Source: UM-FILTER-42-14 sp964586055 (lineage in GTDB: Bacteria > Patescibacteriota > Microgenomatia > UBA1400 > PJMF01). From it: a DNA stretch of 49,132 bases. The stretch covers positions 1-49,132 of the forward strand of contig CAZPFX010000005.1 of NCBI GenBank assembly GCA_964586055.1, read 5' to 3'. The position numbers and the translations under genes are program-made. Under the pieces are notes generated by a model. It saw only the letters and a list, made by a program, of their open reading frames with translations, had not been told where the DNA came from and ran no database searches. Shown here piece after piece: positions 1 through 7,347 of this stretch (its first letter is position 1; every line of letters starts with the position of its first letter).

Positions 1-372
1 AAGTTGGCGATACTGCACTTCTTGGTCACCTAAAAGTAGTTTTTTTGATCTTTTCCTGGTGGCGAATGTTAGAGAGTAAGGTTGCTGACTTAAAATACCG
101 TGGCGCGCCAACGCAGACTCAAAAGAGAGATACGAGGGATAATACATTTGATTAGCCGCGTGTTCCAACTGAGAAGTTTGTGTTTTCGTTTGGAATATGC
201 CTTTTGAGAGCCTAACGATCGCCCCTCTTTGTACTAGGCGATGCAGAGAAACTGCCAAACTTTTTCTGGAACGCTTGAAGACTTTTTCGAGATCAGCCGT
301 TGTGAAATAGGATTGGGGAATTTTCTCAAGCTCTTGGATAAATTGGTAGTCGCTTATTCTTGTGGTAGCCAT
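1..372 (-). CDS. AbiEi-like winged-helix antitoxin, C-terminus cut by window edge
   Basis: The frame is open for 124 codons from an ATG at 372 to the window edge. The N-terminal ~60 residues look like the winged-helix DNA-binding domain of AbiEi-type antitoxins: a helix-turn-helix near YFTTADLEKVFKRS, then RLVQRGAIVRLSKGIFQT, the usual 'rLvrrGli.rl.kGiy' signature. It starts inside the end of the upstream nucleotidyltransferase gene (19-base overlap), so the two are probably translationally coupled. The expected role is to neutralise the toxin and autoregulate the operon. Classical abiE operons place this gene first; here it is second. The C-terminal half cannot be seen, so the subfamily is uncertain. 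Confidence 0.75.
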   Translation of the reverse strand, partial: MATTRISDYQFIQELEKIPQSYFTTADLEKVFKRSRKSLAVSLHRLVQRGAIVRLSKGIFQTKTQTSQLEHAANQMYYPSYLSFESALARHGILSQQPYSLTFATRKRSKKLLLGDQEVQYRQL

Positions 373-1034
373 GATTTTAGCATTGCCCTTTCGTTTTTAG
401 GTAGAAATTTAGGCATTTCTCTTTTGACGACCTTTGGATCGAAACCTTGAAAGTTTATTGAGCTATTCCCGCCGAGTTTTTGATCAATGAACCAGAGATC
501 GAAAATGTCGCGCACTCTTTTTGGATTAATCGATAGCTTATCTTTTTTTATCCTTTCCAGAGATGCGACTTGGGCTAAGACGGTCAGAGGTGTCACACGG
601 CTACTAAGAACGGTTAAATCGAAATCCTCGCCTTTTTTCCAGCTTATGTCTCCGATGCGAGTTGAGGCTTCGAACTTAATTGAGAAGTTCTGGGCCAAAA
701 AGGACTCTTTGATCTGAAACAAGGCAAAGTATGTATTTTTCTTTTGGACAAGTTCTTTAATAGTTAGATTGTCGTACTCATGCTCAATAGATTTTAGGAC
801 CTGGTCGCATGCCTTTTTATCAAAATCGCCAGTCAAGGAAAAATCAAGATCCTCTGAAAAACGAGGACATCCATGAGCTAACCTCAGGGCTGTACCACCC
901 TTGAATACAAATAAACTTCCCAGCTGACTTTCAAATAGTCTTTTTAAGACGATCATTTCATAATTCTCACGGACTATTTGTTCTAGTGGGATGTGGAGCG
1001 TTTTTTGAAGTTGGTCTGCAATTTGCTTGTTCAT
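354..1034 (-). CDS. AbiEii-family nucleotidyltransferase toxin
   Basis: A 226-residue protein of the AbiEii/AbiGii (DUF1814) nucleotidyltransferase family. The nucleotide-binding signature FKGGTALRLAHG lies at about residues 44-55 and the metal-binding SEDLDFSL at 60-67, the standard order for DNA polymerase beta-like NTases. A later RIKKDKLS...KRVRDIFDLWFI stretch matches the family's downstream lysine/arginine and D-x-xDL region. Family members are type IV toxins; characterised relatives transfer nucleotides to tRNA or use GTP. This gene is transcribed before its presumed antitoxin, the reverse of the usual order. No strong ribosome-binding site is visible. It is divergent from the glycosyltransferase gene. 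Confidence 0.85.
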   Translation of the reverse strand: MNKQIADQLQKTLHIPLEQIVRENYEMIVLKRLFESQLGSLFVFKGGTALRLAHGCPRFSEDLDFSLTGDFDKKACDQVLKSIEHEYDNLTIKELVQKKNTYFALFQIKESFLAQNFSIKFEASTRIGDISWKKGEDFDLTVLSSRVTPLTVLAQVASLERIKKDKLSINPKRVRDIFDLWFIDQKLGGNSSINFQGFDPKVVKREMPKFLPKNERAMLKSWLPQE

Positions 1035-1164
1035 AGTAAATACCTGTTTTTGTTAATCTTAATTGAACTATTATGACTCGACTTGCTGTTTTTAGCAATG
1101 GTCAGGCACGGCATCTAAGAATAATATATCAGAGTTGGCGTATCCAATACTTTTTGAGGAAATA

Positions 1165-2289
1165 ATGACGAACAAAAACACAAAACTAGTCTACATAAAC
1201 CAAACCCTTGGCATGGGTGGGGCTGAGGTCTTTATGAGCGATCTTCTGGCTGGACTCCAAGAATCAGGTTTTGAGATTGTTAGCTTTAGCACTTCGAGGG
1301 ATTTTTTGGCACTGCTGAAAGGTAAGGGTGTTTCTGGTCAGCGTCTGCCCGTGGTTCTCGATATTATTGGTGACTGGAAGGGTCTTGTTAAAGCCGTGGC
1401 TCTCTCCCCTTTTGGACTTTGGCAGTACTGGCGAGTGGTCCACAAACATCGCGACGTTGATGTTTTGCTTTACTCTGGCTTTGTCGAGAAACTTATTTGC
1501 TCATGGTTTGGATATTTTTATGGAATTCGTAGTATCTGGATAGAGTTTGGTCCTTTGGAGCCGATCTTTTCTAAATTTCTTTCTCTTCCGAAGTTTTTGT
1601 ATTTTGCCTCAAAGCATTTGCCAGAAAAAATAATTGTGCCTTCTGAAAATACCCTTGATCATCTGAAGGCAGTGGGAATTTCATCAGAAAAACTTGTTCT
1701 TATTCCTTGTGGGAGGCCAGATGTTGCTCAGAACTTGAGAACTAGCCACAGCGCAGTGGGCCAAAAAATCGTTTGTGTCTCTCGCTTAGAGCCTGGCAAG
1801 GGACAGGATTTGCTTATTAAGGCTTTTAAGAAAGTTCATCAGAAGTTACCGAGTTCAACATTGACGATTGTTGGCGAGGGCGATTTCGCCGTTGAACTAG
1901 AATCCTTAATAAGAAAATACAAGCTTTCTAGATCGGCGAAGCTGGTTGGTAGAGTTCCAGACGCGCTTCGAGTCATGTCTGAAGCTGATTTATGCGTTTT
2001 TCCCTCTGTCTGGCCTTTAGAGGGTTTTGGCCTAGTGACAGTCGAGGCGATGGCTTTGGGAAAGCCCGTGGTTGCCTTTAATCACGGTCCTGGGAATGAG
2101 ATTGTTGTTGATGGCGTGACGGGTTTGTTGGCAAAATCAGGGGACGTTAACGATCTGGAGAAAAAAATCATTCAAATGCTTGAAAATAAGACTTTGGCCA
2201 AGAAACTTGGCTCTGCTGGCAGAAAAAGATTTTTAGAGAAGTATCAGATTGACGGCTGCGTGAAAGAGTATTCAAAGTTTCTGATGTAA
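1165..2289 (+). CDS. GT4-family glycosyltransferase
   Basis: A GT-B fold retaining glycosyltransferase of family 4. The N-terminal Rossmann half starts with LVYINQTLGMGGAE, the acceptor-side GGAE loop. The C-terminal half carries VSRLEPGKGQDLLIKAF and EGFGLVTVEAMALGKPVVA, which holds the E-x7-E donor-binding motif typical of GT4, followed by GNEIVVDGVTGLL. It probably moves a nucleotide-sugar residue onto a surface glycan or lipid on the cytoplasmic side; donor and acceptor cannot be read. I chose the ATG at 1165 (374 residues) because GAGGA sits 4 bases upstream; the frame also extends to a TTG at 1135 with no such site. It appears monocistronic. Confidence 0.88.
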   Translation: MTNKNTKLVYINQTLGMGGAEVFMSDLLAGLQESGFEIVSFSTSRDFLALLKGKGVSGQRLPVVLDIIGDWKGLVKAVALSPFGLWQYWRVVHKHRDVDVLLYSGFVEKLICSWFGYFYGIRSIWIEFGPLEPIFSKFLSLPKFLYFASKHLPEKIIVPSENTLDHLKAVGISSEKLVLIPCGRPDVAQNLRTSHSAVGQKIVCVSRLEPGKGQDLLIKAFKKVHQKLPSSTLTIVGEGDFAVELESLIRKYKLSRSAKLVGRVPDALRVMSEADLCVFPSVWPLEGFGLVTVEAMALGKPVVAFNHGPGNEIVVDGVTGLLAKSGDVNDLEKKIIQMLENKTLAKKLGSAGRKRFLEKYQIDGCVKEYSKFLM

Positions 2290-2399
2290 GGTTAACGTAA
2301 GGTTCGGCGGGCATAATTTTGTTAACAACAAATATGCCAAAGAGAGCTACAATTCAAGAATATATCGATGGAAGGCTGCAATTTCTTTCGGTTATGAAA

Positions 2400-2497
2400 C
2401 AAAAAACGTCCAAAAAAGGACGTTAGTTGTTGTAAGATTGCTTCCAGACTTCGGATAAATCCTAATCGGTTTAGGGCTAGAGCCCCACAATCTTACT
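2400..2497 (-). ncRNA. Candidate structured small RNA of unknown class
   Basis: On the minus strand a perfect TATAAT ends 6 bases before position 2497. The transcript would begin one base before a 9-bp perfect closing stem (2488-2496 with 2432-2440). Inside are two mutually exclusive hairpins sharing the same C-run: GGGC/GCCC closed by UCUA, or CCUAA/UUAGG. A further short UCC/GGA hairpin follows. A U-tailed hairpin (2405-2424) closes the unit, giving about 98 nt. It matches no RNA family I recognise; SRP, preQ1, fluoride and tRNA were considered and do not fit. It could instead be the structured 3' end of the copper operon, which reads into it from copZ. Confidence 0.5.
2401..2424 (-). terminator. 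Rho-independent terminator
   Basis: AACGTCC (minus strand) pairs perfectly over 7 bp with GGACGTT around a six-T loop, and the stem runs straight into a T tract (TTTTTT at 2401-2406). On the plus strand there is no T tract, so it acts on the minus strand, ending the candidate RNA and probably the copper operon. Confidence 0.75.
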
Positions 2498-2503
2498 GCT
2501 GAA

Positions 2504-2532
2504 ATTATAATACATTAGAGCCGTTTACTCCA
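2504..2532 (-). promoter_or_regulatory. Promoter for the candidate small RNA
   Basis: TATAAT occupies 2504-2509 on the minus strand. The -35 position (2527-2532, TGGAGT, 17-base spacer) is weak and overlaps the copZ stop codon. The -10 spacing fits a start at 2497. Confidence 0.4.
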
Positions 2533-2761
2533 CCCCATACTTTAGCTCTTCAATCGCTGATTTTAGCTTAGATTTATCGACTAAATTGGGATCAAAAATG
2601 ACAGTCGTAGTTGCCTTAGCATAGCTGGTGTTTGAGCTCTGCACACCGTCAATCTCTTCAAGAGTATCATCAATATTCATGCTGCAGCTGGTGCAGTGCA
2701 TGCCGTCGATTTTGAAATTAGCAGTTTCACCAGTGGTTTTTTTCTTTAAAAAATTAAACAT
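2525..2761 (-). CDS. copZ: Heavy-metal-associated (HMA) copper chaperone, CopZ-like
   Basis: A 78-residue protein: a short basic lead (MFNFLKKK) and one HMA ferredoxin-like domain with the metal site GMHCTSC near residues 20-26. It is expected to bind Cu(I) through the two cysteines and pass it to the CopA-type ATPase encoded two genes upstream. AAGGA lies 6 bases before the ATG. It is the last gene of the copper operon; its start is 9 bases after the true stop of the preceding gene. Confidence 0.88.
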   Translation of the reverse strand: MFNFLKKKTTGETANFKIDGMHCTSCSMNIDDTLEEIDGVQSSNTSYAKATTTVIFDPNLVDKSKLKSAIEELKYGVE

Positions 2762-2770
2762 AGTTTTCCT

Positions 2771-4035
2771 TTAGATTACCTCCAGTGTGCCTGAATACAT
2801 CCCCATGGAGCAAGTGTAGATGAACTTGCCGGCTTTGTTCGGAGTNNNNNNNNNNNNNNNNNNNNNNNNNNNNNNNNNNNNNNNNNNNNNNNNNNNNNNN
2901 NNNNNNNNNNNNNNNNNNNNNNNNNNNNNNNNNNNNNNNNNNNNNCTGAATACATCCCCATGGAGCAAGTGTAGATGAACTTGCCGGCTTTGTTCGGAGT
3001 AAATGTTAGTGTTTGCGAATCCGTAGCTTTGAGCGAGGCTCTGACTCCGAATTCTTTGAGAATAAAAGACAAAGCGCAGGAATAGACACCGTTGCTAGTC
3101 AGAGTTAACTCTACCGGAATACCTTTTTTTACTTTTACATAGTCGGGGCTGTACCCCTGACTGAGGACCTCAATGTCAACGGTTTGGACGCCATTTGCTG
3201 TTGGTGTGGTGGCCACATTTGAAAACCTTTCATCGGAGAAAAAGTAAGTGATGGGACTGACAAGTTTATTAAGTGTTAAAGGTGAGTTTGTCACCAGAAG
3301 CACACCATTAATACTAAAGATGGCCATACCAACTAAAGCGTAGGCAGCGACTTTGGTGAATTTCTCATACCAGCCCTCGCTGAGCTTGGCTGTGGCGATG
3401 CCGATGAAAGCAAATAGTGGCATGGTGCCGAGGACAAAGAAGAACATAGTCAGAGCACCTTGGATTGGATTGCCGGTGTTAATGGCTAGGACTTCCATGG
3501 CTTGAGTAACGCCGCAGGGAATAAAGATGGTCATGAGTCCTAAGAGTACAGGAGCGAAAAGCGCGCGACTCTTGCTAGTATTTTTGATGTATCTTTGGAG
3601 AAATCGCGGTGGTTGAAAGGCAACGTATCGGAAGATGGGATGAACTCTGAGGAGATTCATGGCCGTGGCGAACATGAAAAGGGCCGTGAATGTTTGGAAG
3701 CCGAGCTTAACACCCAAGCTGAGGGTGATGGCAGAGCCCAAGATGCCAAGAAGAAAGCCGAGGATGGTATGGGCGACAAGTTTGGCGACGAGAAACATCA
3801 CAACTGGCATCCAGTCGAGATAGTCGAAAGACTTAAGGCTGAATTTATTACCTTGAAGGTTTTTTAGATATTTTTGCTTTTTTTGTGCTTTCTTTATTTC
3901 TTTATCAGATAGAAGTTCGGAGTGTTCCTGGTCTTTTTGGTTAGCAATAACACTGGCGAGAAGTCCACCTTGAACAGCCAGACAAGCGAGTCCTCCAGTA
4001 GTTAAGCCAGTAAAAAAGATAATGAAAAAGTTCAT
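2771..4035 (-). CDS. SafE/DsbD-like membrane protein with C-terminal cupredoxin domain (interrupted by artificial gap)
   Basis: The N-terminal ~250 residues are a multi-helix membrane domain of the DsbD_2/SafE type with conserved cysteines in GGLACLAVQGGLL (helix 1) and FIPCGVTQAME. After a linker comes a cupredoxin-like beta domain (VQTVDIEVLSQGYSPDYVKV to the end) with YSCALSF and a final YTCSMGMYSG, plausible Cys/Met copper ligands on the outer face. A 100-N gap with 55-base duplicated flanks splits the 3' end. Removing the Ns and one flank (155 bases) restores one frame of 369 residues ending GTLEVI at 2771. It lies between copA and copZ, so a role in copper handling or export is likely; transport itself is inferred. 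Confidence 0.8.
2791..3000. other. Scaffolding artefact: 100 Ns flanked by identical 55-base contig ends
   Basis: Positions 2791-2845 and 2946-3000 are identical over 55 bases and flank exactly 100 Ns (2846-2945). This is the signature of two contigs sharing a k-mer overlap that were scaffolded rather than merged. Collapsing to one copy repairs the reading frame across the join. Confidence 0.92.
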
Positions 4036-4047
4036 ATATTGAGTTTC

Positions 4048-6285
4048 CTATTGTAGCTTAGTGTTCCTGAGTCGAAGTGCATTAAATACGACACTGACAC
4101 TTGAGAAAGCCATAGCTCCACCGGCCAACATCGGGTTTAATAATACACCCAAAAATGGATAAAGTGCGCCCATGGCGACAGGGATAAGCATGATGTTGTA
4201 GGCGAAGGCCCAGAAAAGATTTTGCCTGATATTGGTCATGGTGGCTTTGGAAAGTTTTAGGGCGACTGGAACAAGGCTAATATCACTTCTCAGAAGGGTA
4301 ATGCCAGCAGATTCGATGGCGACGTCAGTCCCTCCGCTCATGGCGATGCCGACATCAGCTGTGGCCAGAGCTGGGGCGTCATTAATACCATCGCCAACCA
4401 TGGCAAGGATTGGGAAGCGTTTTCTTAATTCTCTAATGGTTGCTTCTTTTTGGTCTGGAAGCACGCCCGCTACGAATTCTTCTATGCCAGCCTCCTTAGC
4501 AATAACTGCGGCAGTCTCTTTATTATCTCCAGTGAGCATAATGCTCTCGATGCCCATTTTTTTCAAAGTTGCCACGGTTTCAGCTGAGTTTGATTTCAGC
4601 GCATCAGCGATGCTGAGAATGACTGCTAGTTTCCCACCAATCATCATCGAGACAACCGTGTGGCCTTTGGCTGCCAGATTTGAGATCATTTCTTTTTGTT
4701 TTTTACTCAAAGAAAGATTTTTCTTATTTATAAGAGACTCATTGCCAACCAGAATTGACTTACCATTTACTGTTGCTTCCACGCCCCTACCCGGAACGTC
4801 GGTGAAGGATTTGACGACATATTTATTGAGAGTTTCGCCCTTAAGCTGACCATCAACATAGCTGACGATGGCTTGGGCCAGAGGGTGGTGAGAAAGTTCT
4901 TCTATGTCTTTAATAATTGAAAGAGCCTCGACTTTGTCTTTGTGGAAAATTTCTACATGCTGAACGGCTGGTTTGCCCTCAGTGAGAGTTCCAGTTTTGT
5001 CAAAAACAACAGCTTTGATTTTATTAGCAACTTCCAGAGCGCGAGCATCTTTGATAAGAATGCCGTTTTTAGCACCGACTCCCATACCAACCATGAGAGA
5101 GGTAGGTGTGGCCAGGCCAAGGGCGCAAGGACAGGCGATGATGAGAACATTAATCATGCTAACCAGGGCGAGCGGAAATGCTGGTTCTGGACCAAAAATC
5201 ATCCAGACAGCGAAGGTCACAAGAGCTGTGACGATAACGATAGGTACGAAGTATGAGGCGATGGTATCGACTAGGGCTTGGATTGGAGGCTTGGATCCTT
5301 GGGCGGCCTTCACAAGTCTAATGATGCTGGCGAGCATTGTTTCAGAGCCAACCTTTTCTGCCTTGATCTGAATACTTCCCGACTGATTCATGGTGGCGCC
5401 AACAACTTTATCGCCCTTCTCTTTTGAGATTGGCATGCTTTCGCCGGTGACCATGCTTTCATCTACCGCTGACATGCCATCTATAACTATGCCATCGACG
5501 GGAATTTTTTGGCCGGGTTTGACTAAAACTATATCGCCAACTACGACTTGCTCGATCGGGACTTCGACCCAATTGCCATCTTTCTTGATCATGGCTGTTT
5601 TGGCTTGCAAATTCAGCAGTTCTTTAATCGCCGATGAGGTTCGCGCTTTAGCTCTGATTTCGAGATATTTTCCGAGCAAAATAAAAGTAATGATGGCGGC
5701 TGAAGCCTCAAAGTAGACATGTTGATCAATACCGTATTGGCTGAACCAAGAAGAGAAAGCCGTGACAGCAGCCGAGTAAAAATAAGCCACCGAGGTGCCC
5801 AAGGCAACCAGGGAGTCCATATTAGAGGAGCCATTTTTTAATCCTGACCAGGCGCCTTGATAAAAACGTTTACCCGCGATGAACTGAACTGGGGTGGCCA
5901 GAAGCCAGAGTAGCCATGGATTGCTTAAAAACATTGGCATGCCGGGAAGCATGCTTGAGATGAGAATTAGAGTAAGAACTCCGCTTAGATATAAAGTTTT
6001 TTTGAGTTTCTTGAGTTCGTTGTTTCGCTCTTTTTCAGCTAGATCAGCATTTTCGTTGCTTTCAAAATGGGCGGTATAACCGATAGATTTTACAGCTCTT
6101 TCGAGGTCTTTTTCACTTGCTTTTTTTGTGTCAAAAGCGACGGTCGCCTGCTCGTTGGCATAATTTACTGATGCCTCCTCTACCCCAGGAGTTTTCTTTA
6201 GCTTTCTCTGAATATTGCTGGCGCAGCTTGCACAATGCATGCCGGAGACGTGGAAGGAGATGGTGTTATTTTTGGGAGTAGGCAT
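4048..6285 (-). CDS. copA: Copper-translocating P1B-type ATPase
   Basis: 745 residues with the full P1B ATPase layout: one N-terminal HMA domain (GMHCASC, residues 15-21), membrane helices, actuator motif TGES, the CPC membrane metal site in CPCALGLATP, phosphorylation motif DKTGTLTEGKP, the SHHPLAQAI nucleotide-domain His-Pro pair, and hinge GDGINDAPALA. CPC with an HMA domain indicates Cu(I) export, driven by ATP, across the cytoplasmic membrane. It overlaps the regulator gene by 20 bases and is followed after 12 bases by the SafE-cupredoxin gene. Length is normal for a one-HMA CopA. Confidence 0.95.
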   Translation of the reverse strand: MPTPKNNTISFHVSGMHCASCASNIQRKLKKTPGVEEASVNYANEQATVAFDTKKASEKDLERAVKSIGYTAHFESNENADLAEKERNNELKKLKKTLYLSGVLTLILISSMLPGMPMFLSNPWLLWLLATPVQFIAGKRFYQGAWSGLKNGSSNMDSLVALGTSVAYFYSAAVTAFSSWFSQYGIDQHVYFEASAAIITFILLGKYLEIRAKARTSSAIKELLNLQAKTAMIKKDGNWVEVPIEQVVVGDIVLVKPGQKIPVDGIVIDGMSAVDESMVTGESMPISKEKGDKVVGATMNQSGSIQIKAEKVGSETMLASIIRLVKAAQGSKPPIQALVDTIASYFVPIVIVTALVTFAVWMIFGPEPAFPLALVSMINVLIIACPCALGLATPTSLMVGMGVGAKNGILIKDARALEVANKIKAVVFDKTGTLTEGKPAVQHVEIFHKDKVEALSIIKDIEELSHHPLAQAIVSYVDGQLKGETLNKYVVKSFTDVPGRGVEATVNGKSILVGNESLINKKNLSLSKKQKEMISNLAAKGHTVVSMMIGGKLAVILSIADALKSNSAETVATLKKMGIESIMLTGDNKETAAVIAKEAGIEEFVAGVLPDQKEATIRELRKRFPILAMVGDGINDAPALATADVGIAMSGGTDVAIESAGITLLRSDISLVPVALKLSKATMTNIRQNLFWAFAYNIMLIPVAMGALYPFLGVLLNPMLAGGAMAFSSVSVVFNALRLRNTKLQ

Positions 6286-6751
6286 CGGGATCTTTCTGAA
6301 AAGTTTTTAGACAACCGCTGGCACAAAAGTAATACTCCTGTCCAGAATGTTGCGTTTGAAAACCAGCGGTTTTTGGTGAAATTCTCATATGACAAACGGG
6401 ATCCTGTGCCAATGGAAGAAGATCTTGCATCTTGAGAGTTAGCTCTCCTGCAATGTTGCTTCCCTTGTTTTGTTCTATTAGAACTGAACGGAACAAATCG
6501 CTAGCTTTAATGATGTCTGGATTACTGATTTTATAAAACATCTGCTTGCCATCACGGCGACATGTGACAACATTCTCGTCTCTTAGAATCATCAGGTGTT
6601 GGCTAATGTTTGCCTGCGGTAGATCAAGCATAGTGTGAATATCACCAACCGGAAGTTCTTGATCGCGGAGCAAATGAATGATTTCCAGGCGCCTTGGATG
6701 TGCAATTGCTTTGAGTAAATTTGCCTGGAGCTCGAATATTTCAGAATACAT
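6266..6751 (-). CDS. ArsR-family regulator fused to a YHS-like metal-binding domain
   Basis: 161 residues in two parts. Residues ~1-95 are an ArsR winged helix (LLKAIAHPRRLEIIHLL, DLPQANISQHLMILRDENVV, GKQMFYKI). Residues ~112-161 form a YHS/TRASH-like domain: DPVCHMRI then YYFCASGCLKTF, supplying three to four cysteines. The classic ArsR metal box ELCVC is absent, so the C-terminal domain probably senses the metal. As first gene of the copper operon it is probably the copper-responsive repressor (inference). Its start codon lies inside a perfect inverted repeat, supporting autoregulation. Confidence 0.85.
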   Translation of the reverse strand: MYSEIFELQANLLKAIAHPRRLEIIHLLRDQELPVGDIHTMLDLPQANISQHLMILRDENVVTCRRDGKQMFYKISNPDIIKASDLFRSVLIEQNKGSNIAGELTLKMQDLLPLAQDPVCHMRISPKTAGFQTQHSGQEYYFCASGCLKTFQKDPDAYSQK

Positions 6752-6787
6752 ATTCGTATATTAGAATATGTTTAGGGCCATTGTCAA
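6749..6787 (-). promoter_or_regulatory. Promoter with overlapping ArsR-type operator; leaderless start
   Basis: Minus strand: TTGACA at 6782-6787, an 18-base spacer, TAATAT at 6758-6763, then 6 bases to the ATG at 6751. A perfect inverted repeat, CATATTC (6749-6755) and GAATATG (6764-6770) with an 8-base spacer, covers the -10 box and start codon. Repressor bound here would block transcription directly, and the mRNA would start at or next to the ATG. Confidence 0.75.
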
Positions 6788-6800
6788 TGGGGTAGTTTAT

Positions 6801-7250
6801 CTACTCCATGCTAGGGAGAGCCTCGCAGACCACTCCATCATTGTCTCCATCGAGCCCATGGACATCGTCCTGAAGACCGCCACATTGTTCAAACATTGCC
6901 TGAGCATCTTCTTGGTACTCGAAATTGTTACAGTTGAGTTTATCTTTACTGCACTCCCCGCCTATATCCCAGTTGCCATCAACAGTCTTTTCAACTTTTG
7001 ATTCACTAAAAGAGCCCGTCTCAATTAATTTTCCAAGGTCCCAGTCATTTCCGGACACCTCTAAGCCAAGAGCTACGAGCAAGGCGATGAATAAACCTGC
7101 TAAGACAATGCGAAATTTGCCCCAGAATATGTAGAGGGCAGCCAAGATTGCCAATAGAACGACAATCACAATGACGCGAGCGTTCTTACTGCGGCGCAAC
7201 CTTCCCAATTTGGTCGACTTCACATAGCCCTCAGTTTTTTCTTTTGTCAT
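6801..7250 (-). CDS. Membrane protein with extracytoplasmic Excalibur domain
   Basis: 149 residues: a basic N-terminus, two hydrophobic helices (about residues 25-41 and 47-64), and an outer domain ending in LDGDNDGVVCEALP. That ending is the Excalibur calcium-binding signature DxDxDGxxCE. Other cysteines (GGECSKDKLNCNNF, QCGG) could form disulfides. The function is unknown; Excalibur domains occur on secreted nucleases and cell-wall proteins. The gene ends just before the copper-operon promoter and is divergent from typA. Confidence 0.75.
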   Translation of the reverse strand: MTKEKTEGYVKSTKLGRLRRSKNARVIVIVVLLAILAALYIFWGKFRIVLAGLFIALLVALGLEVSGNDWDLGKLIETGSFSESKVEKTVDGNWDIGGECSKDKLNCNNFEYQEDAQAMFEQCGGLQDDVHGLDGDNDGVVCEALPSME

Positions 7251-7327
7251 AGTTCCCTTCGAAAATTGATTGTGTTTAGTTTAGCACGAAATAAACTCTA
7301 GACCATGGCTTTTCTCAAGAAGTGCTG

Positions 7328-7333
7328 TACAAT
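7328..7333 (+). promoter_or_regulatory. -10 box for typA
   Basis: TACAAT lies 14 bases before the ATG at 7348, which implies a leader of about 7 bases with no Shine-Dalgarno site. Confidence 0.4.
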
Positions 7334-7347
7334 GGACTGCTTCGCCT

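Noticed and set aside
2334..2426. 30-codon plus-strand frame (MPKRATIQEYIDG...)
   Set aside because: It runs through the minus-strand terminator hairpin, lacks a ribosome site, and its last third is dictated by the hairpin sequence. Coding is possible but unsupported.
2400..2497. SRP RNA, tmRNA or preQ1 riboswitch identity for the structured RNA
   Set aside because: The GGAAGCA segment recalls SRP RNA, but the conserved tetraloop and helix 8 are missing; preQ1 core and tmRNA features are also absent.
2791..3000. A true tandem repeat in the cupredoxin gene
   Set aside because: Exactly 55 bases each side of exactly 100 Ns is explained by k-mer-based scaffolding; collapsing restores the frame.
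4232..5834. Several long plus-strand and off-frame reading frames opposite copA
   Set aside because: They are antisense shadows of a fully conserved P-type ATPase and show no domain.
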